Numbered from the stretch's first letter, positions 36,780-48,128 are shown. The stretch is DNA of 64,000 bases from Rugalucina vietnamica (GCA_964017185.1 OZ024873.1:43076760-43140759), one strand, 5' to 3'. Notes: a model not told the origin generated them from the sequence alone. Translations and numbers: made by a program.

Positions 36780-38697
36780 TGTCATGTCCAGAATGACACT
36801 AAATACTAGAATAATACTAGAACCAGTCAACGTTATTGCGACGTCATGTCACGACGTCGGTTACCATGTTACATTCATTATTGTTTTATCACTTCAACAT
36901 TACACATGTAAACTACACCACATGAGTCATTTCATTGGCGACGAGGAGAAAAGGGAGAATTTAGGGAGAAGAGAATGATAGAGGAGGGTCAACAGAGCTA
37001 GAAGACAAAGAATAAAGAGATAAGAGAAAGCTTAAATGGAAAAAGAAAATAATTAAGAGACACTAGCAGCAAAAGGAGCTCAGACAACTAGAAGATATAA
37101 GAAGAAGAGAAGAAATAGAATATACTATAACAGGAAGGCATGGATCCAAATCAAAGAGTAAGATTTAATCTGATCAGTGGGGACTTAAGAGTAGAACATT
37201 TCAATTCAACACACAACAGATTTTTAACAGGGAAAACCTGGCAAGAATGGATAGAAAATTTCGAGAGACAGTTAAGATTTTTCAACATTAGAGATGCATC
37301 AGACAGAAAAGATGCGCTGCTCATATTTGGCGGCAATGAAATTACACGCCTTGACAAATGGTTGCCAGATCCAAGAGGGAAATATGATGACTTTGAGAAG
37401 GTAAAGAAAAAATTAACAGATTATTATGTACCCCAAATTAACAAATATTATGCAAGGTATGTGTTCATTAAAATGAGACCGAAACCCAGAGAAAGGATAA
37501 TCACTTATTATACTAGACTACGAGAACAAGCGTATGGGTGTGATTTCAATGACACCTGTGAAGACAGAATTTTAGAGCACTTAATTCAAACTGTTAGAAA
37601 TACGCAACTTGTACAGAAATGCCTACGAAAAGAATGGACCTTATTGCAGTTTCTTCAGGAATCACAGAAAGCAGAAGAAATACGAGAGCAAATGTATTGT
37701 ATGGGACATTGGCAAAAAGGTGTTTTAAAGGTCTGTGGATATTGTGGTTTGTCAGGAGTACATCCAAAAGGATGGGCATGTCCTGCATTTGGGAAAAGAT
37801 GCTATAGATGCCATAAAATTGACCATTTTGCAGTTGTATGCAGGACAAAGTTAGAGAGGAAATACAATACGTACAGGAAATATAAAGATAAACATGAGAA
37901 TGAATACATGATGTACATGGGGGATGGAACGCAGAAAAACAATAGAAACCGTATTGACAATTTGAATGATAATATTATGCCAAAGATGGTTGGGCATCTT
38001 ATTGTTAATCACCTCAAGAAAAGTGAAACATTTGAGAATAAAGATCAAGACAGGAGAAGCGACAATAAAGAGGAACCATTACCAGGAACGATAAGTGTAC
38101 ACCATCGAGGAGCTGCCAGAGAATCAATAACGAAGCATATAGAATACGGAACCAAACAGGAAATAAAGATTCTGCAACAAGAGGTAGATAAGTGGAAATC
38201 CAACTACAAACTGTTGAGAGAAGAGCTTGTGAATACTCAGAGAGAACTAAGTGCAACAAAGAAAGATACTCATTCTCAAGAGGAATCTCAAAGAACTCTA
38301 CTGCTGTGAAAGAAGATATAACCGAAGTAAAACTAGAGACAGCTCACAGATTGCAGTAATTGAAAATTAGAAACATGCTACGTTGATATCACAAAACTTA
38401 TAGCAGATTATAGGAAGAGCTTATTGTTTAAATTGAGTTGACAGAACGCTGCAAATGCATTCGTGAATGATTTACACCAGTAACTGATTAATTCTTTACA
38501 ATAATAATTGTTTGTGACTAAGTCTTGTAAAAAAGGGAGAGATGTCATGTCCAGAATGACACTAAATACTAGAATAATACTAGAACCAGTCAACGTTATT
38601 GCGACGTCATGTCACGACGTCGGTTACCATGTTACATTCATTATTGTTTTATCACTTCAACATTAAACATGTAAACTACACCACATGAGTCATTTCA
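36780..38697 (+). mobile_element. Gag-only LTR retrotransposon, copy in unit 7
   Basis: Same element, same ATGAT site (36775-36779, 38698-38702) and the same single LTR-LTR difference as the copy in unit 5, at an offset of exactly 8567 bp. LTRs 36780-36934 and 38543-38697; primer site 36936-36947. It is a co-amplified copy, not a second insertion. Confidence 0.92.
37140..38309 (+). CDS. gag: Gag protein of the gag-only LTR element (unit 7)
   Basis: 389 residues, identical in translation to the copy at 28573-29742, with the same knuckles at 199-214 and 221-234. Identity reflects recent duplication of the host unit and is not in itself evidence of selection on the protein. Confidence 0.88.
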   Translation: MDPNQRVRFNLISGDLRVEHFNSTHNRFLTGKTWQEWIENFERQLRFFNIRDASDRKDALLIFGGNEITRLDKWLPDPRGKYDDFEKVKKKLTDYYVPQINKYYARYVFIKMRPKPRERIITYYTRLREQAYGCDFNDTCEDRILEHLIQTVRNTQLVQKCLRKEWTLLQFLQESQKAEEIREQMYCMGHWQKGVLKVCGYCGLSGVHPKGWACPAFGKRCYRCHKIDHFAVVCRTKLERKYNTYRKYKDKHENEYMMYMGDGTQKNNRNRIDNLNDNIMPKMVGHLIVNHLKKSETFENKDQDRRSDNKEEPLPGTISVHHRGAARESITKHIEYGTKQEIKILQQEVDKWKSNYKLLREELVNTQRELSATKKDTHSQEESQRTLLL

Positions 38698-40471
38698 ATG
38701 ATCATGCACTTTATGGTCATTGTATGGGCCAGTGACATGTCATAACTTCAAGGAAAATGTGTCTTTTTGGGGCGAAAAAATGCCCTTAAAGTGCAGGGGT
38801 GTGGTAGGTTTACATTTGCATAGAGCTTGTCCCAGTCAGCAGAAACTGTTTCTGTTACTGTGAGATGATTTTATGGTCTGTATTTTATTAACTGTGGGTA
38901 TAATTGAATGGTTATTAAGGTTTTGAAATTAGGGTGTTCGTTTCAAGCATGTTGCCGTCTGCTCAGCCTCTATGACTACTCGCCAGTGATCGGTGCAATA
39001 TATGCGAAGGGGTCAACTTCTTATGCGACATTGCAGAGGTATATTATTTTTGAAACGCAGCTGTAGACACCAGGCGAATGGGTTGTCATCAGTTCATCGA
39101 GATTATTGATGCGTCGTGGTTTGTTAATGGATAGTATACATATATAACGGGATTCATATGCGTCGGGAGATCGTTACTAATGCGTTACTCCATATCTTTT
39201 GTCCTTATAAGGTAAGTTCTAGATGTGTTGATTTTGCAAACGAAAACAATGTCGACTATGCAAAATCGGTGTCGGCTTTGATCTGTGAAAATCATTTTTC
39301 CACATGAGTCCAGTTAGTAAGAATCCTTGCATGCTCAACAATTTTAGCTAATGGTTTATAAATGTGGTCAGTAGGTACCACAGGGCCACGAAAACTGGTT
39401 GTTTCTTTTCTGCTCCTATTGTTTGAAGTCTTGAGTGTAAACTAGCAAGTCACAACGCAGTCTTTGGGCATTTCTTATCAATCATACATCCAAGTTAGCC
39501 TTTAAAACTATTTTAAATAATGCGGGCTCGATAACCACCGTTTTAAGTGCCAAAGATAATGATTACAAGTTTTGTATTGGTCCAGGAATTCCATATGGAA
39601 TACATAATTGTTAGCTTATCGATTCTGCATACGAAAATACGAAAACATGTGTATCGTCGCTAAATGTAACTGAATGGTCTATTTTCATACGTGGGGTTCA
39701 GCTAAGTTCCCTCGCATCTGTGAAATCAATATAAACTAGCATTTTTTTTGTTTGACGACAGAGAGGTATAATTTATAGATATTGTCACTTTTTGTCATTT
39801 TCATTGACAAAATAGAAGATTTTTTGCACATCACATCGGTCGCTGATTTTGCAAACGCGACTTAATTTTCTCGCACGGAAGCAAAAAGTATGATTCTAAC
39901 AGTCCACAGGCAAAGGATGTATAGAACGCATTCCTAACGATCACCAAGGCGCATACAAAGTTACTATAGAATGTATTGAGAAACCACGGCGCATTAATAA
40001 TTTCGATTAACAGATGGGTCCCAATGAGACTGGAAAGAAAATAATCACAAGTCATTTTCCGACAGCACACTTGAAGAGAAAGATGACTAGCTCTTACCCA
40101 TCAAGGTAGCGACCCGGCTAGTATCAATCAAAAACAAAGATAACGAAGACAACAGAGAGACAGACAAATTACACAGAAGATATATCATAAAGATAAATTA
40201 CCTCACTGGGACAGTGACGTTTGACTGGACGGCGAACATGCCAATCTGGACGGTGAAGTTTTTAATGGGATGACAATCACCACAATGGGACGTTATCGTT
40301 TTTACTCGGACTTGCCAGTTACGATATTATTAAATAAAATTACGCATTGCGCTCATCAGTTAAAACTTCAAACTTACAATGTTTATCAACAAAATTTTAA
40401 TATTAAAAAAAAAAAAAAAAAAAAAAAACAAAAAAACAAAACAAAAAACGAAAAACAAAACAAAAAAAAAA

Positions 40472-40571
40472 TCATTTTCCGTTGGTGGGGTTTGAACGAA
40501 CTACCCATTTCCTTAACGATCGCAATGACGAACAAATGTTGCATTTGCGACCTTAACCACTCGGCCATGAT
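40472..40571 (-). tRNA. tRNA-like module, unit copy 7
   Basis: Same sequence as in copy 1; the adjacent tract has decayed to mixed A/C. This is the last conserved element before the array ends. Confidence 0.45.
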
Positions 40572-40882
40572 ATTGGGCCTGTTTACATGACAGAAAGATT
40601 ATCCCTTTATATTAGATTCGAATCCAAGGGAAAATACTCAATTTTTCATTTACTCAAATGGTCCCACTATAAAACGGGCGGCTCAAGTACAGTATTGGGG
40701 ACCCAAGACAATATGACAACATACAGATATAATGGATATAAGCATACTAGCCTAGAGACTATACCTATCTATCTACTATATAACATATCTACTACATGTG
40801 CTATATATATGTAGGCCATACCTACTACCTATTTTCTACTATATAATACACACACATACAATGCGGAAACACTCAGACTATG

Positions 40883-40884
<2 letters not shown>

Positions 40885-40954
<70 letters not shown>
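40885..40954. repeat. (TA)35 microsatellite
   Basis: About 70 bp of uninterrupted TA, placed as the tail of the adjacent SINE-like repeat. Confidence 0.95.
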
Positions 40955-40958
<4 letters not shown>

Positions 40959-41075
40959 AGAGAAATAAAGATGTACTAAATTGGCGAAGGTAGGTTTCGA
41001 ACCCGCAGACTTCGGCTTCGGCGCCTAGCTATACAGGGCCATCCCCTCTACCGACTGCGCTACTACGCTCCTTAA
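40955..41075 (-). repeat. tRNA-derived SINE-like element with a TA-repeat tail
   Basis: The minus strand carries a consensus A box TAGCGCAGTCGG (within 41047-41063) and a consensus B box GGGTTCGAAACC (near 40996) at tRNA-like spacing. A short AT-rich body and the (TA)35 tract at 40885-40954 follow as the 3' tail. The anticodon and T arms do not fold well, so this is a SINE head, not a working tRNA. Confidence 0.6.
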
Positions 41076-41729
41076 TAAAGGAGTTATCATAGCTCAGGTT
41101 TAGAGGCGATTTCCCTGCATAACCCGTCTGATAGGTTACTATTTTATAATTTTATAGGTTACTATTTTATAATTTTATAAACATTACATATCCTCACAGA
41201 ATGTGACACCTCTGAACCGCAAACGCATTGTGCATTGTAAGAATACACATCAACATTATTGTCGTAATTGCAATTGGTTCAATTAAAGTTTGCATTTCAC
41301 ACCTAAGTAACTCTTTTTACTCAATCTGATGACCAAACGATAGCGTCTCCGTGTCCCAGTTTGAACAAAGCAAAAACCGACATAAAAATTCTTAATTATC
41401 TTCATTCAAATCTCTCTCTCTCTCTCTCTCTCTTTCTTTCTCTCTCTCTCGTTAAAGCTGCAGAAAAACACTGAAACTGTACACTGTTTTCAATGAAATT
41501 AAGATTTGTTTTTACTGTGCTGCTACTTTTTACGCTGATTCGTTCTTATTTTCTTATTTTATTTCTGCTCTCAGCCACGGTCTAGATCATCCCGTTGAGT
41601 TTTCTGGAATCGCATATTCATTCATTCATTCTCAGTCACAAGTCGCAAGATACATCAATTCATTATTTTTGTTTTTTTACTTTTTAAAAATTCATTAAAT
41701 GATTTTTGTTGTTGTTGTTTTTTATCAAA

Positions 41730-41994
41730 AGATTAGTACTAGATCTATAATTAATATTACACAAAAATGCAGATATTGACGATATGATTTTGAACAGTTC
41801 AGTGGCGCATCAATGTTGTTTTAGTTAATCTATGACCTAAGGGTATGATTTAAAGCGTGACTGATTTTATGACATGCAGTCTCGGATTATAAAACCTTAA
41901 CCATTTCACATTTTAGCCGCGGCGTGAGAAAACCGGTATTAGGGGTTATCTTCATTCAAATCTCTCTAACCGGCTTTTTTTTTTTTTAAACAAA

Positions 41995-42030
<36 letters not shown>

Positions 42031-42225
42031 CTATAATTCAATATTACACAAAAAATGCGACACGATTTTGATCACGATCAGTGGCGCATCAATGTTGTTT
42101 TAGTTTATCTATGACCTAGGGGTATGATTTAAAGCGTGCCTGATTTTATGACATGCAGTCTCGGATTATAAAACTATACCATTTCACATTTGAGCCGCGG
42201 TGTGAGAAAACCGGTACTAGGGGTT
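41730..42225. repeat. Local direct duplication, about 200 bp, period 279 bp
   Basis: AGTGGCGCATCAATGTTG occurs at 41801 and 42080, and the following 150 bp (through the GTGAGAAAACCGGTA block) matches with scattered changes. The flanking TATCTTCATTCAAATCTCTCT also recurs (about 41397 and 41947). Confidence 0.8.
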
Positions 42226-42781
42226 TCCGATCAGGTCTGACACAAACCGGCTTGTGTACTACACCATTTGGCAAGAAGCTTGAAAATTCGGATTGAGGAA
42301 GATAAGGAATTGTATTACCCGTGTAGCGAAAACAATGGCGCTGATCAGCTAGGCAACTGCTACACAGCTGACCTGAGCCTTTGTTTTTGCATAGTTAAAT
42401 TCCGGTTTTCGCATGACGCGGCTCATTTTTAATGGAAGGTGTACTTGTTATATAAATATTGCGAAAATGCAAGGAGTCGATCAGCCTGTGCACTTGAAAA
42501 ACTTGTCCAAGCGAGGTTTGACGGATTCAAAAGCAAACCGGTCTACGCATACATAAATACTTGAAAATTGGAAATAAAGATTAAGCTAGTCATCAGGCTG
42601 CGAGGTGGTTCTAATATGTGCCCACAATATATGTTTTGAGCAATAATAAGAAAAATATCAAATAATTTCTACTTTTACAATTTGGGAAAAATCTATATAT
42701 TGCATGGGCGTGTTTTCGTAATGCTTACATTTAATATGTAACATATATCATATACTCATAGCATTTATTTTGAGGAAGCAA

Positions 42782-42816
<35 letters not shown>

Positions 42817-44045
42817 ATACATGAATAAATAATTAAATAAAAATAATACAACTGAATGCTTACAGTACAAACTGGTCCATGAGTTTAACCGCGACGATGC
42901 GATTGTCACGGGTACCCACAATGTGCATTTGAATGGGAAAAACACGAGTTTTCTTTCATTCGAAATCGTGTTGTTTTTTTTTTTTACCGTCATCAAAGCC
43001 ACACATTTTGTATTTCTTTTTTTTTCATATTATTTCATAGTCGAAGTTTTGAGTTCATAAATTTTTAAGACAATTTATGATCAAATTTTATGGTTGCCCT
43101 TAGGCTAAAGTTACACAGGTAATTTTACGGACAGAGGCGCCAAGTAAATCGTAAATCACCGGAAAGAACCGAAGATGATTTACCTGTACCACTAATCCCC
43201 TAAGCTGATAATACGATAAGACGCGCTGAGGAGACTTTTTCCACATGGAAGTTCGGATCCGCCAAATTTAAGCATCCGGACGTTCGCTAAAAATCAATAT
43301 GTCCATTATTAAGGTAATTTTCCATTATTATAAAATAAAAAAAAAAAAAAAAAAAAAAAAACACAATATTTTAAGAAACCAAGGTATTAAATACGAATTT
43401 CTTAACATGTTGGTCACTAACGTTTAAGAGGTAAACGGGACAATGCATGTCACGGGGAAGCGACAATAAACAAAGAAAGGATTAAAAGTGATAATTGGCC
43501 TCTGATGTTTTCTTTTGGAAACAATTTTATTTACACTTCTCAAATTTAAAAAATAATAATTATACAGACCGCCGCCCAGCATAATTACATGTCAGATGAT
43601 TAATAGATATGTTCTGGGATTAAATAAAACAACTATGCTTTACTATGATCTTAATTTGACAAACCAAATATGCGGATTCTTACGCTGATCCGTTTATGCA
43701 GAGAAGAAACAAATAAATTTATAATACTAGTACAATTAAATTTTCTACAAGTATGACGTGACTAAATTTGTTTGCTGACGCTCCAGTTCGACAAAATTGG
43801 AACTCAGTGAATGTTCGTAATTTTTTGAAAATGAGTTAGTTTTGAGTAATGCTAGTTTCTGCGTCACAACGGAATCAACGCCAAGCTCAGCAGCTCTTGG
43901 TCATGAACGTTCTTTCAAGGGAACACTCGATTAACATACATGTGAATGTATACGTAATACATGTACTATGATCTGTTTCCCGACAGAAAGAAATGCGAAC
44001 GTTCGAACCATCCGGATGTTTGTTTCCGAACGTCCGAACCTTAAA

Positions 44046-44068
44046 TCGGACACCAAATGACATCCCTA
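44046..44068 (-). repeat. Right terminal inverted repeat of the hAT-like element
   Basis: Ends TGACATCCCTA and is immediately followed by the right copy of the GTTTGTGT duplication. Confidence 0.75.
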
Positions 44069-44076
44069 GTTTGTGT

Positions 44077-45122
44077 CAACATGTTAACACTAAGCGTTGC
44101 AGTTGCAACCGTTAATGGCAAAACGTTAACATTAAGCAATGAATTTGCAACCGTTAGTGGCAACACGTTAAAACTAAGAGTTGCAGTTTCAACCGTTAGT
44201 GTCAATAATATAACACTAAGCGTTGCAGTTGCAGCCGTTAGTGGCAACATGTTATCACTAAGCGTTGCAGTTGCAACCGTTATTATAAACATGTTAACAC
44301 TAAGCAATGCAGTTGCCACCGTTAGTGGCAACATGTCAACACTAAGCATTGCAGTTGCTACCGGTAGAGGCAACACGTTAAAACTAAGCGTTGCAGTTAC
44401 AACCCTTAGCGTCAACAAGTTAATACTAAGCGTTGCAGTTACAACTGTTAGTGTCAACATTATAACACTAAGTGATGCAGTTGCTACAGTTTTTGTCAAG
44501 ACGTTAAAACTATGCGTTGTAGTTGCAACCGAGTGTCAACAATATAACACCAAGCGTTGCAGTTGCAACCGTTACTGTCAACATTGTAACACTAAGCGTT
44601 GCAGTTACAACCGTTAGGGACAACACGTTGAAACTAAGCGACGCAGTTACAACTGCTAGTGTCAACACGTTAAAACCAACCGTTTCAGTTACTACCGTTA
44701 GTGTCAACATAATAACACTATACGTTGCAGTTGCAACCGTAAGTGTCAACATGTTAATACTAAGCGTTGCAGTTGCAACCGTTAGTGTCAAGACATTAAC
44801 AGTATAACAGTGTTGCAGTTGCAACCATCAGTGTCAACATGTTAGCAGTTGCCACCGTTAGTGGCAACACGTTAGCGTTGCAGTTGCCACCGTTAGTGGC
44901 AACACGTTAAAACTCAGCGTTGCAGTTACAATCTTTTACGTCAACACGTTAATAATAAGCGTTGCAGTTGGAACCGCTAGTGTCAACATTATAACACTGA
45001 GCGTGGCAGTTGCAACCGTTAGTGTCAACAATATAACAATAACCGTTGCAGTTGCAACCGTTCGTGTCAACTTTATAAAACTAAGTGTTACAGTTGTAGT
45101 CGTTAATGTCAACACGTTAACA
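44077..45122 (+). repeat. 42-bp minisatellite, block 3a (forward orientation)
   Basis: Resumes exactly in phase after the hAT-like element. Bases 44077 to about 44545 repeat 13147-13615 with only a few per cent differences, so they complete the second copy of the 613-bp higher-order repeat. Confidence 0.95.
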
Positions 45123-46575
45123 CACTTAATATAAACATGTTGACATTAACGGTTGCAACTGCCACGCTCAGTGCTATAATGTTGTCACTAACTGTTCCAA
45201 CTGCAACGCTTATTATTAACGTGTTGAAGTAAAGGATTGTAACTGCAAAGCTTACTTTTATCGTGTTACCATTAAGTGTTATAATGTTGACACTAAAGGA
45301 TGTAACTGTAACGCTTAGTGTTAACGTGTTGACAATAACGGTTGCAACTGCAGCGGTTAGTGTAAAACGGTTGCAACAGCAACGCTCTGTTCTAATGTGT
45401 TGCCACTTACGGTTGCAACTGCAATGCTTAGTGTTAACATGTTGACATTAACGGTTGCAACTGCAACCCTTTGCCACCAACGGTTGCAACTGCAACGCTT
45501 AGTGTTAACATGTTGACATTAACGGTTGCAACTGCAACGCTTAGTGTTTTAATGTTGACACTAACGGTTGCAACTGCAATGCTTAGTTTTGGTTTAAACA
45601 TATTTTATTTGAATTATTTACATACATTTCTTTTCATAGACATATACATTTACAAACATACAAACTGGGATTTGAACGAAAGCATAGCTTATTAAGTTCA
45701 TCTCCCCATGCTTAGTTTTAACATGTTGACACTAGCGGTTGCAAGTGCAACACTTAGTGTAAACGTGTTGACATTAACGGTTGCAACTGCTACACTTAGT
45801 TTTATTTTGTTGACTCTAACTGTTGTAACTGCAACGCATAGTTGTAACGTGTTGACACTAACGGTTGCAACTGCAACGCTTAGTGTTATAATGTTGACAC
45901 TAACGGTTGTAAATACAACGCTTAGTTTTAACGTGTTCAAGCTAACGGTCGTAACTGCAACGCTTAGCTTTAACGTGTTCAAGCTAACGGTCGTAACTGC
46001 AACGCTTAGCTTTAACGTGTTGACACTAACGGTTGCAACTGCAACGCTTAGTGAAAACGTGTTGCCACTAACGGTCGCAACTGTAACGCGTAGTTTTAAC
46101 ATGTTGAAACTAACGGCTGCAACTGCAACGATTAGTGTTAATATGTTGACATAAATGGCTGCAACTGCAACGCTTAGTGTTATAATGTTGACACTAACTG
46201 TTGTAACTGCAACATGTAGTTTTAACATGTTGACACCTAACTGCAACGCTTAGTGTTAACATGTTGGCACTAACAGTTGCAACTGCAACGCTATGTGTTA
46301 ATATGTTGACACTAACGGTTGCAACAGCAACGCTTAGTGTTAACATGTTGACACTTACGGTTGCTTCTGCAACGCTTAGTGTTCTAATGTTGACAGTAAT
46401 GGTTGCAACTGCAACGCTTAGTGTAATTATGTTGTCACTAGCGGTTGTAACTGCAACGCATAGTTTTAACGTGTTGACACTAACGGTTGCAAATGCAACG
46501 CTTAGTGTTATAACTAACTGCAACGCTTTATTTTAACATGTTGATGCTAAAGCTTATAACTACAACGCTTAGTTT
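45123..46575 (-). repeat. 42-bp minisatellite, block 3b (reverse orientation)
   Basis: Monomers read GTTAACATGTTGACAC, TAACGGTTGCAACTGC, AACGCTTA on the plus strand, the reverse complement of blocks 1, 2 and 3a. The switch lies near 45122 and makes a large inverted repeat with block 3a. Interrupted by a LINE tail at 45591-45707. Confidence 0.93.
45591..45707 (-). mobile_element. 117-bp LINE 3'-end fragment with a 12-bp target duplication
   Basis: Flanked by ATGCTTAGTTTT at 45579-45590 and 45708-45719. The minus strand has the AT-rich 3' end of a LINE, including AATAAAATATG, and ends GTTTAAACC. Extreme 5' truncation during target-primed reverse transcription explains the length. Confidence 0.7.
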
Positions 46576-46745
46576 AATCCGGTAGAAAAAAGCTGAACTC
46601 AGAGAGGACCTGGAATTGAGTTCTAAAGTTTTTTTCTTTACTGAATCTTGTTTAGCAGACCTTGCCCTTGAAGAATCCAAGTGATGCCACTTTGGCATCA
46701 TTGAGCGTTTTGATATATTCAAGATGGTGTCCAAGATGGAAGCCA
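46576..46745 (+). repeat. Left terminal inverted repeat (13.1-kb element)
   Basis: Pairs with 59511-59669. A second direct copy of most of it follows at 46773-46918 (period 173 bp). Confidence 0.75.
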
Positions 46746-46929
46746 GAAATAGCAAAAATCAATATTTCGCATCAGAGAGGACCTGGAATTAAGTTCTAAA
46801 GTGTTTTTCTTTACTGAATCTTGTTAAGCAGACCTAGCCTTTTAAGAATCCAAGTGATGCCACTTTGGCATAATTGAGCATTTTGATATATTCAAGATAG
46901 TATCCAAAATGGAAGCCAGAAATAGCAAA

Positions 46930-47110
46930 TATCAATATTTTTACATATTAGTTGGCCTCCCAAGCCATCAAAATATTTTTCTGTTGGCATTTTTGAGTAC
47001 ATTTTGGCATCCATGCTAAATGTGTTCCTTGATGTGTAACAATACACGCTAGGGTGGATGCCAAGTCTGAAAATGCCCCGGAGCCCCAAAAGTAGGTCAA
47101 AGGTCAACTA
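46930..47110 (-). repeat. Internal inverted repeat, left arm
   Basis: The reverse complement shares TTTGACCTA, GGCATCCACCC, CATGTCAAGGAA-like and GTACTCAAAAATGCCAACA blocks with 51640-51830, in the same order. Confidence 0.6.
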
Positions 47111-48128
47111 AGTGCAAAATTTCATATATTTCAGCATATCAGCAATATCTTATGTTATATTTTCAATTAATTTGCCTAAATTACATCTAGTACTTTTGTG
47201 AGGTTTAATAAGCAACAATTGTTACAACAAAGTGGTGCAGATTTAGGTCAAAGGTCACTTAAGTGCAAATATGCTTATTTTCATGCCCTTTTTCAATTGT
47301 CTGTATAAACATTAGTGCCAGTGGTATTCTGGTGGGGATAAAGTTATTTTAGGTACTTCTTGAGACTACTGTTTGATTTTGTAGTTTTTGTCATTTCAAG
47401 ATGGTGTTCAACATGGCTGTCAAAAACAAGAGAATGCTATAACAGTTGATGCATGTACAAGTAACTTACTCTCATCTAAAAATCTTTATACACATCCAAT
47501 TTTATTGTACTTTCTCATATTGTAATTGATCAGTTTTGTTAAACCAAGAAACATTTGATACATTTATGGTGTTGATCGCCATCAGTTAGTTTGGATTTAA
47601 AACTGATATTGATATACTTGAGGTTCAATGTCATGTAAGGACAAAATAATTATTTTTCATGTTGTTTTCTAATTTTGACCCTGAGAAAAGTGATGATTGA
47701 AAATAAGAGTATTGGTGGTAATCAGAGTCATTTCAAATGAGTCAGATTGATACTAATGTTTTATTTTTTACTTATCGTATAATGATGGTGGTCAAGATGG
47801 CCGCCACAACAGCAATAATTAAATATGTATTGGTAAAATTTTATTATCTTACGTATGGAGAACATAAGTAAACTTGATTTCGTGACTCCTCTGTTTAGGG
47901 CATATTCTCTTCAATAATTTAGTTGTCAATCTAATCTATTCTTCGAAACTGCCAGATCAATAAATAGTGTGTTAATGATAAATATAAACTGATTGAGAGA
48001 TTAAAACTGATGTTATTCATCATCCAGTGAAAGCTTAACATCTGAATTTCAGTTCTGATATTTACATTTTATTATCTATCAAGTATCTGTCTTTTAGTTC
48101 CAAAAACTGTTCCTAATATTCCGGATAT

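Larger units (their letters stand above)
35805..40679 (+). repeat. 3.4-kb tandem unit, copy 7, partial, carrying a gag-only LTR element
   Basis: The same retroelement occupies the same site as in copy 5. A 71-bp deletion lies near 39796. The unit is cut at AAAACGGGC (40671-40679), after which unique sequence begins, so about 500 bp of the unit end is missing. Confidence 0.95.
40680..44045. other. Unique tail of the hAT-like element
   Basis: No supportable gene. It holds (TA)35 at 40885-40954, a tRNA-derived SINE-like repeat, a (CT)n tract near 41412-41452, a roughly 200-bp duplication (41730-41945 with 42025-42225), poly(A) at about 41997-42027 and 43338-43361, and an (AAAT)n tract near 42781-42830. 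The last 90 bp are rich in CCGAAC/GTTCGG motifs typical of subterminal transposon sequence. Confidence 0.6.
13760..44068. mobile_element. 30.3-kb hAT-like non-autonomous element
   Basis: Flanked by an exact 8-bp duplication GTTTGTGT (13752-13759 and 44069-44076) that falls at one point of the minisatellite; joining the flanks restores an uninterrupted array variant also present at 13133-13160. Termini are TAGGGATGTCA (13760-13770) and TGACATCCCTA (44058-44068), extending imperfectly to about 23 bp (TAGGGATGTCA, GG, GTCCGA matched). An 8-bp duplication with short terminal repeats of this kind indicates the hAT superfamily. I find no transposase, so mobility would have been supplied in trans. 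The interior is a seven-copy tandem array (13785-40679) plus a 3.4-kb unique tail. Its size is far above the few kb usual for hAT elements. Confidence 0.75.

Noticed and set aside
13785-40679. Small ORFs (60-92 codons) recurring in every 3.4-kb unit
   Set aside because: Recurrence follows from near-identity of the units. No start context, domain or resemblance to known proteins.
14016-44000. hAT transposase inside the 30-kb element
   Set aside because: I looked for a long ORF with BED-finger or dimerisation-type features and found none; only gag of the LTR element is coding-like.
46892-47107. 71-codon minus-strand ORF and similar ORFs at 51411-51831
   Set aside because: These are shared sequence of the internal repeats of the TIR element, not conserved proteins.
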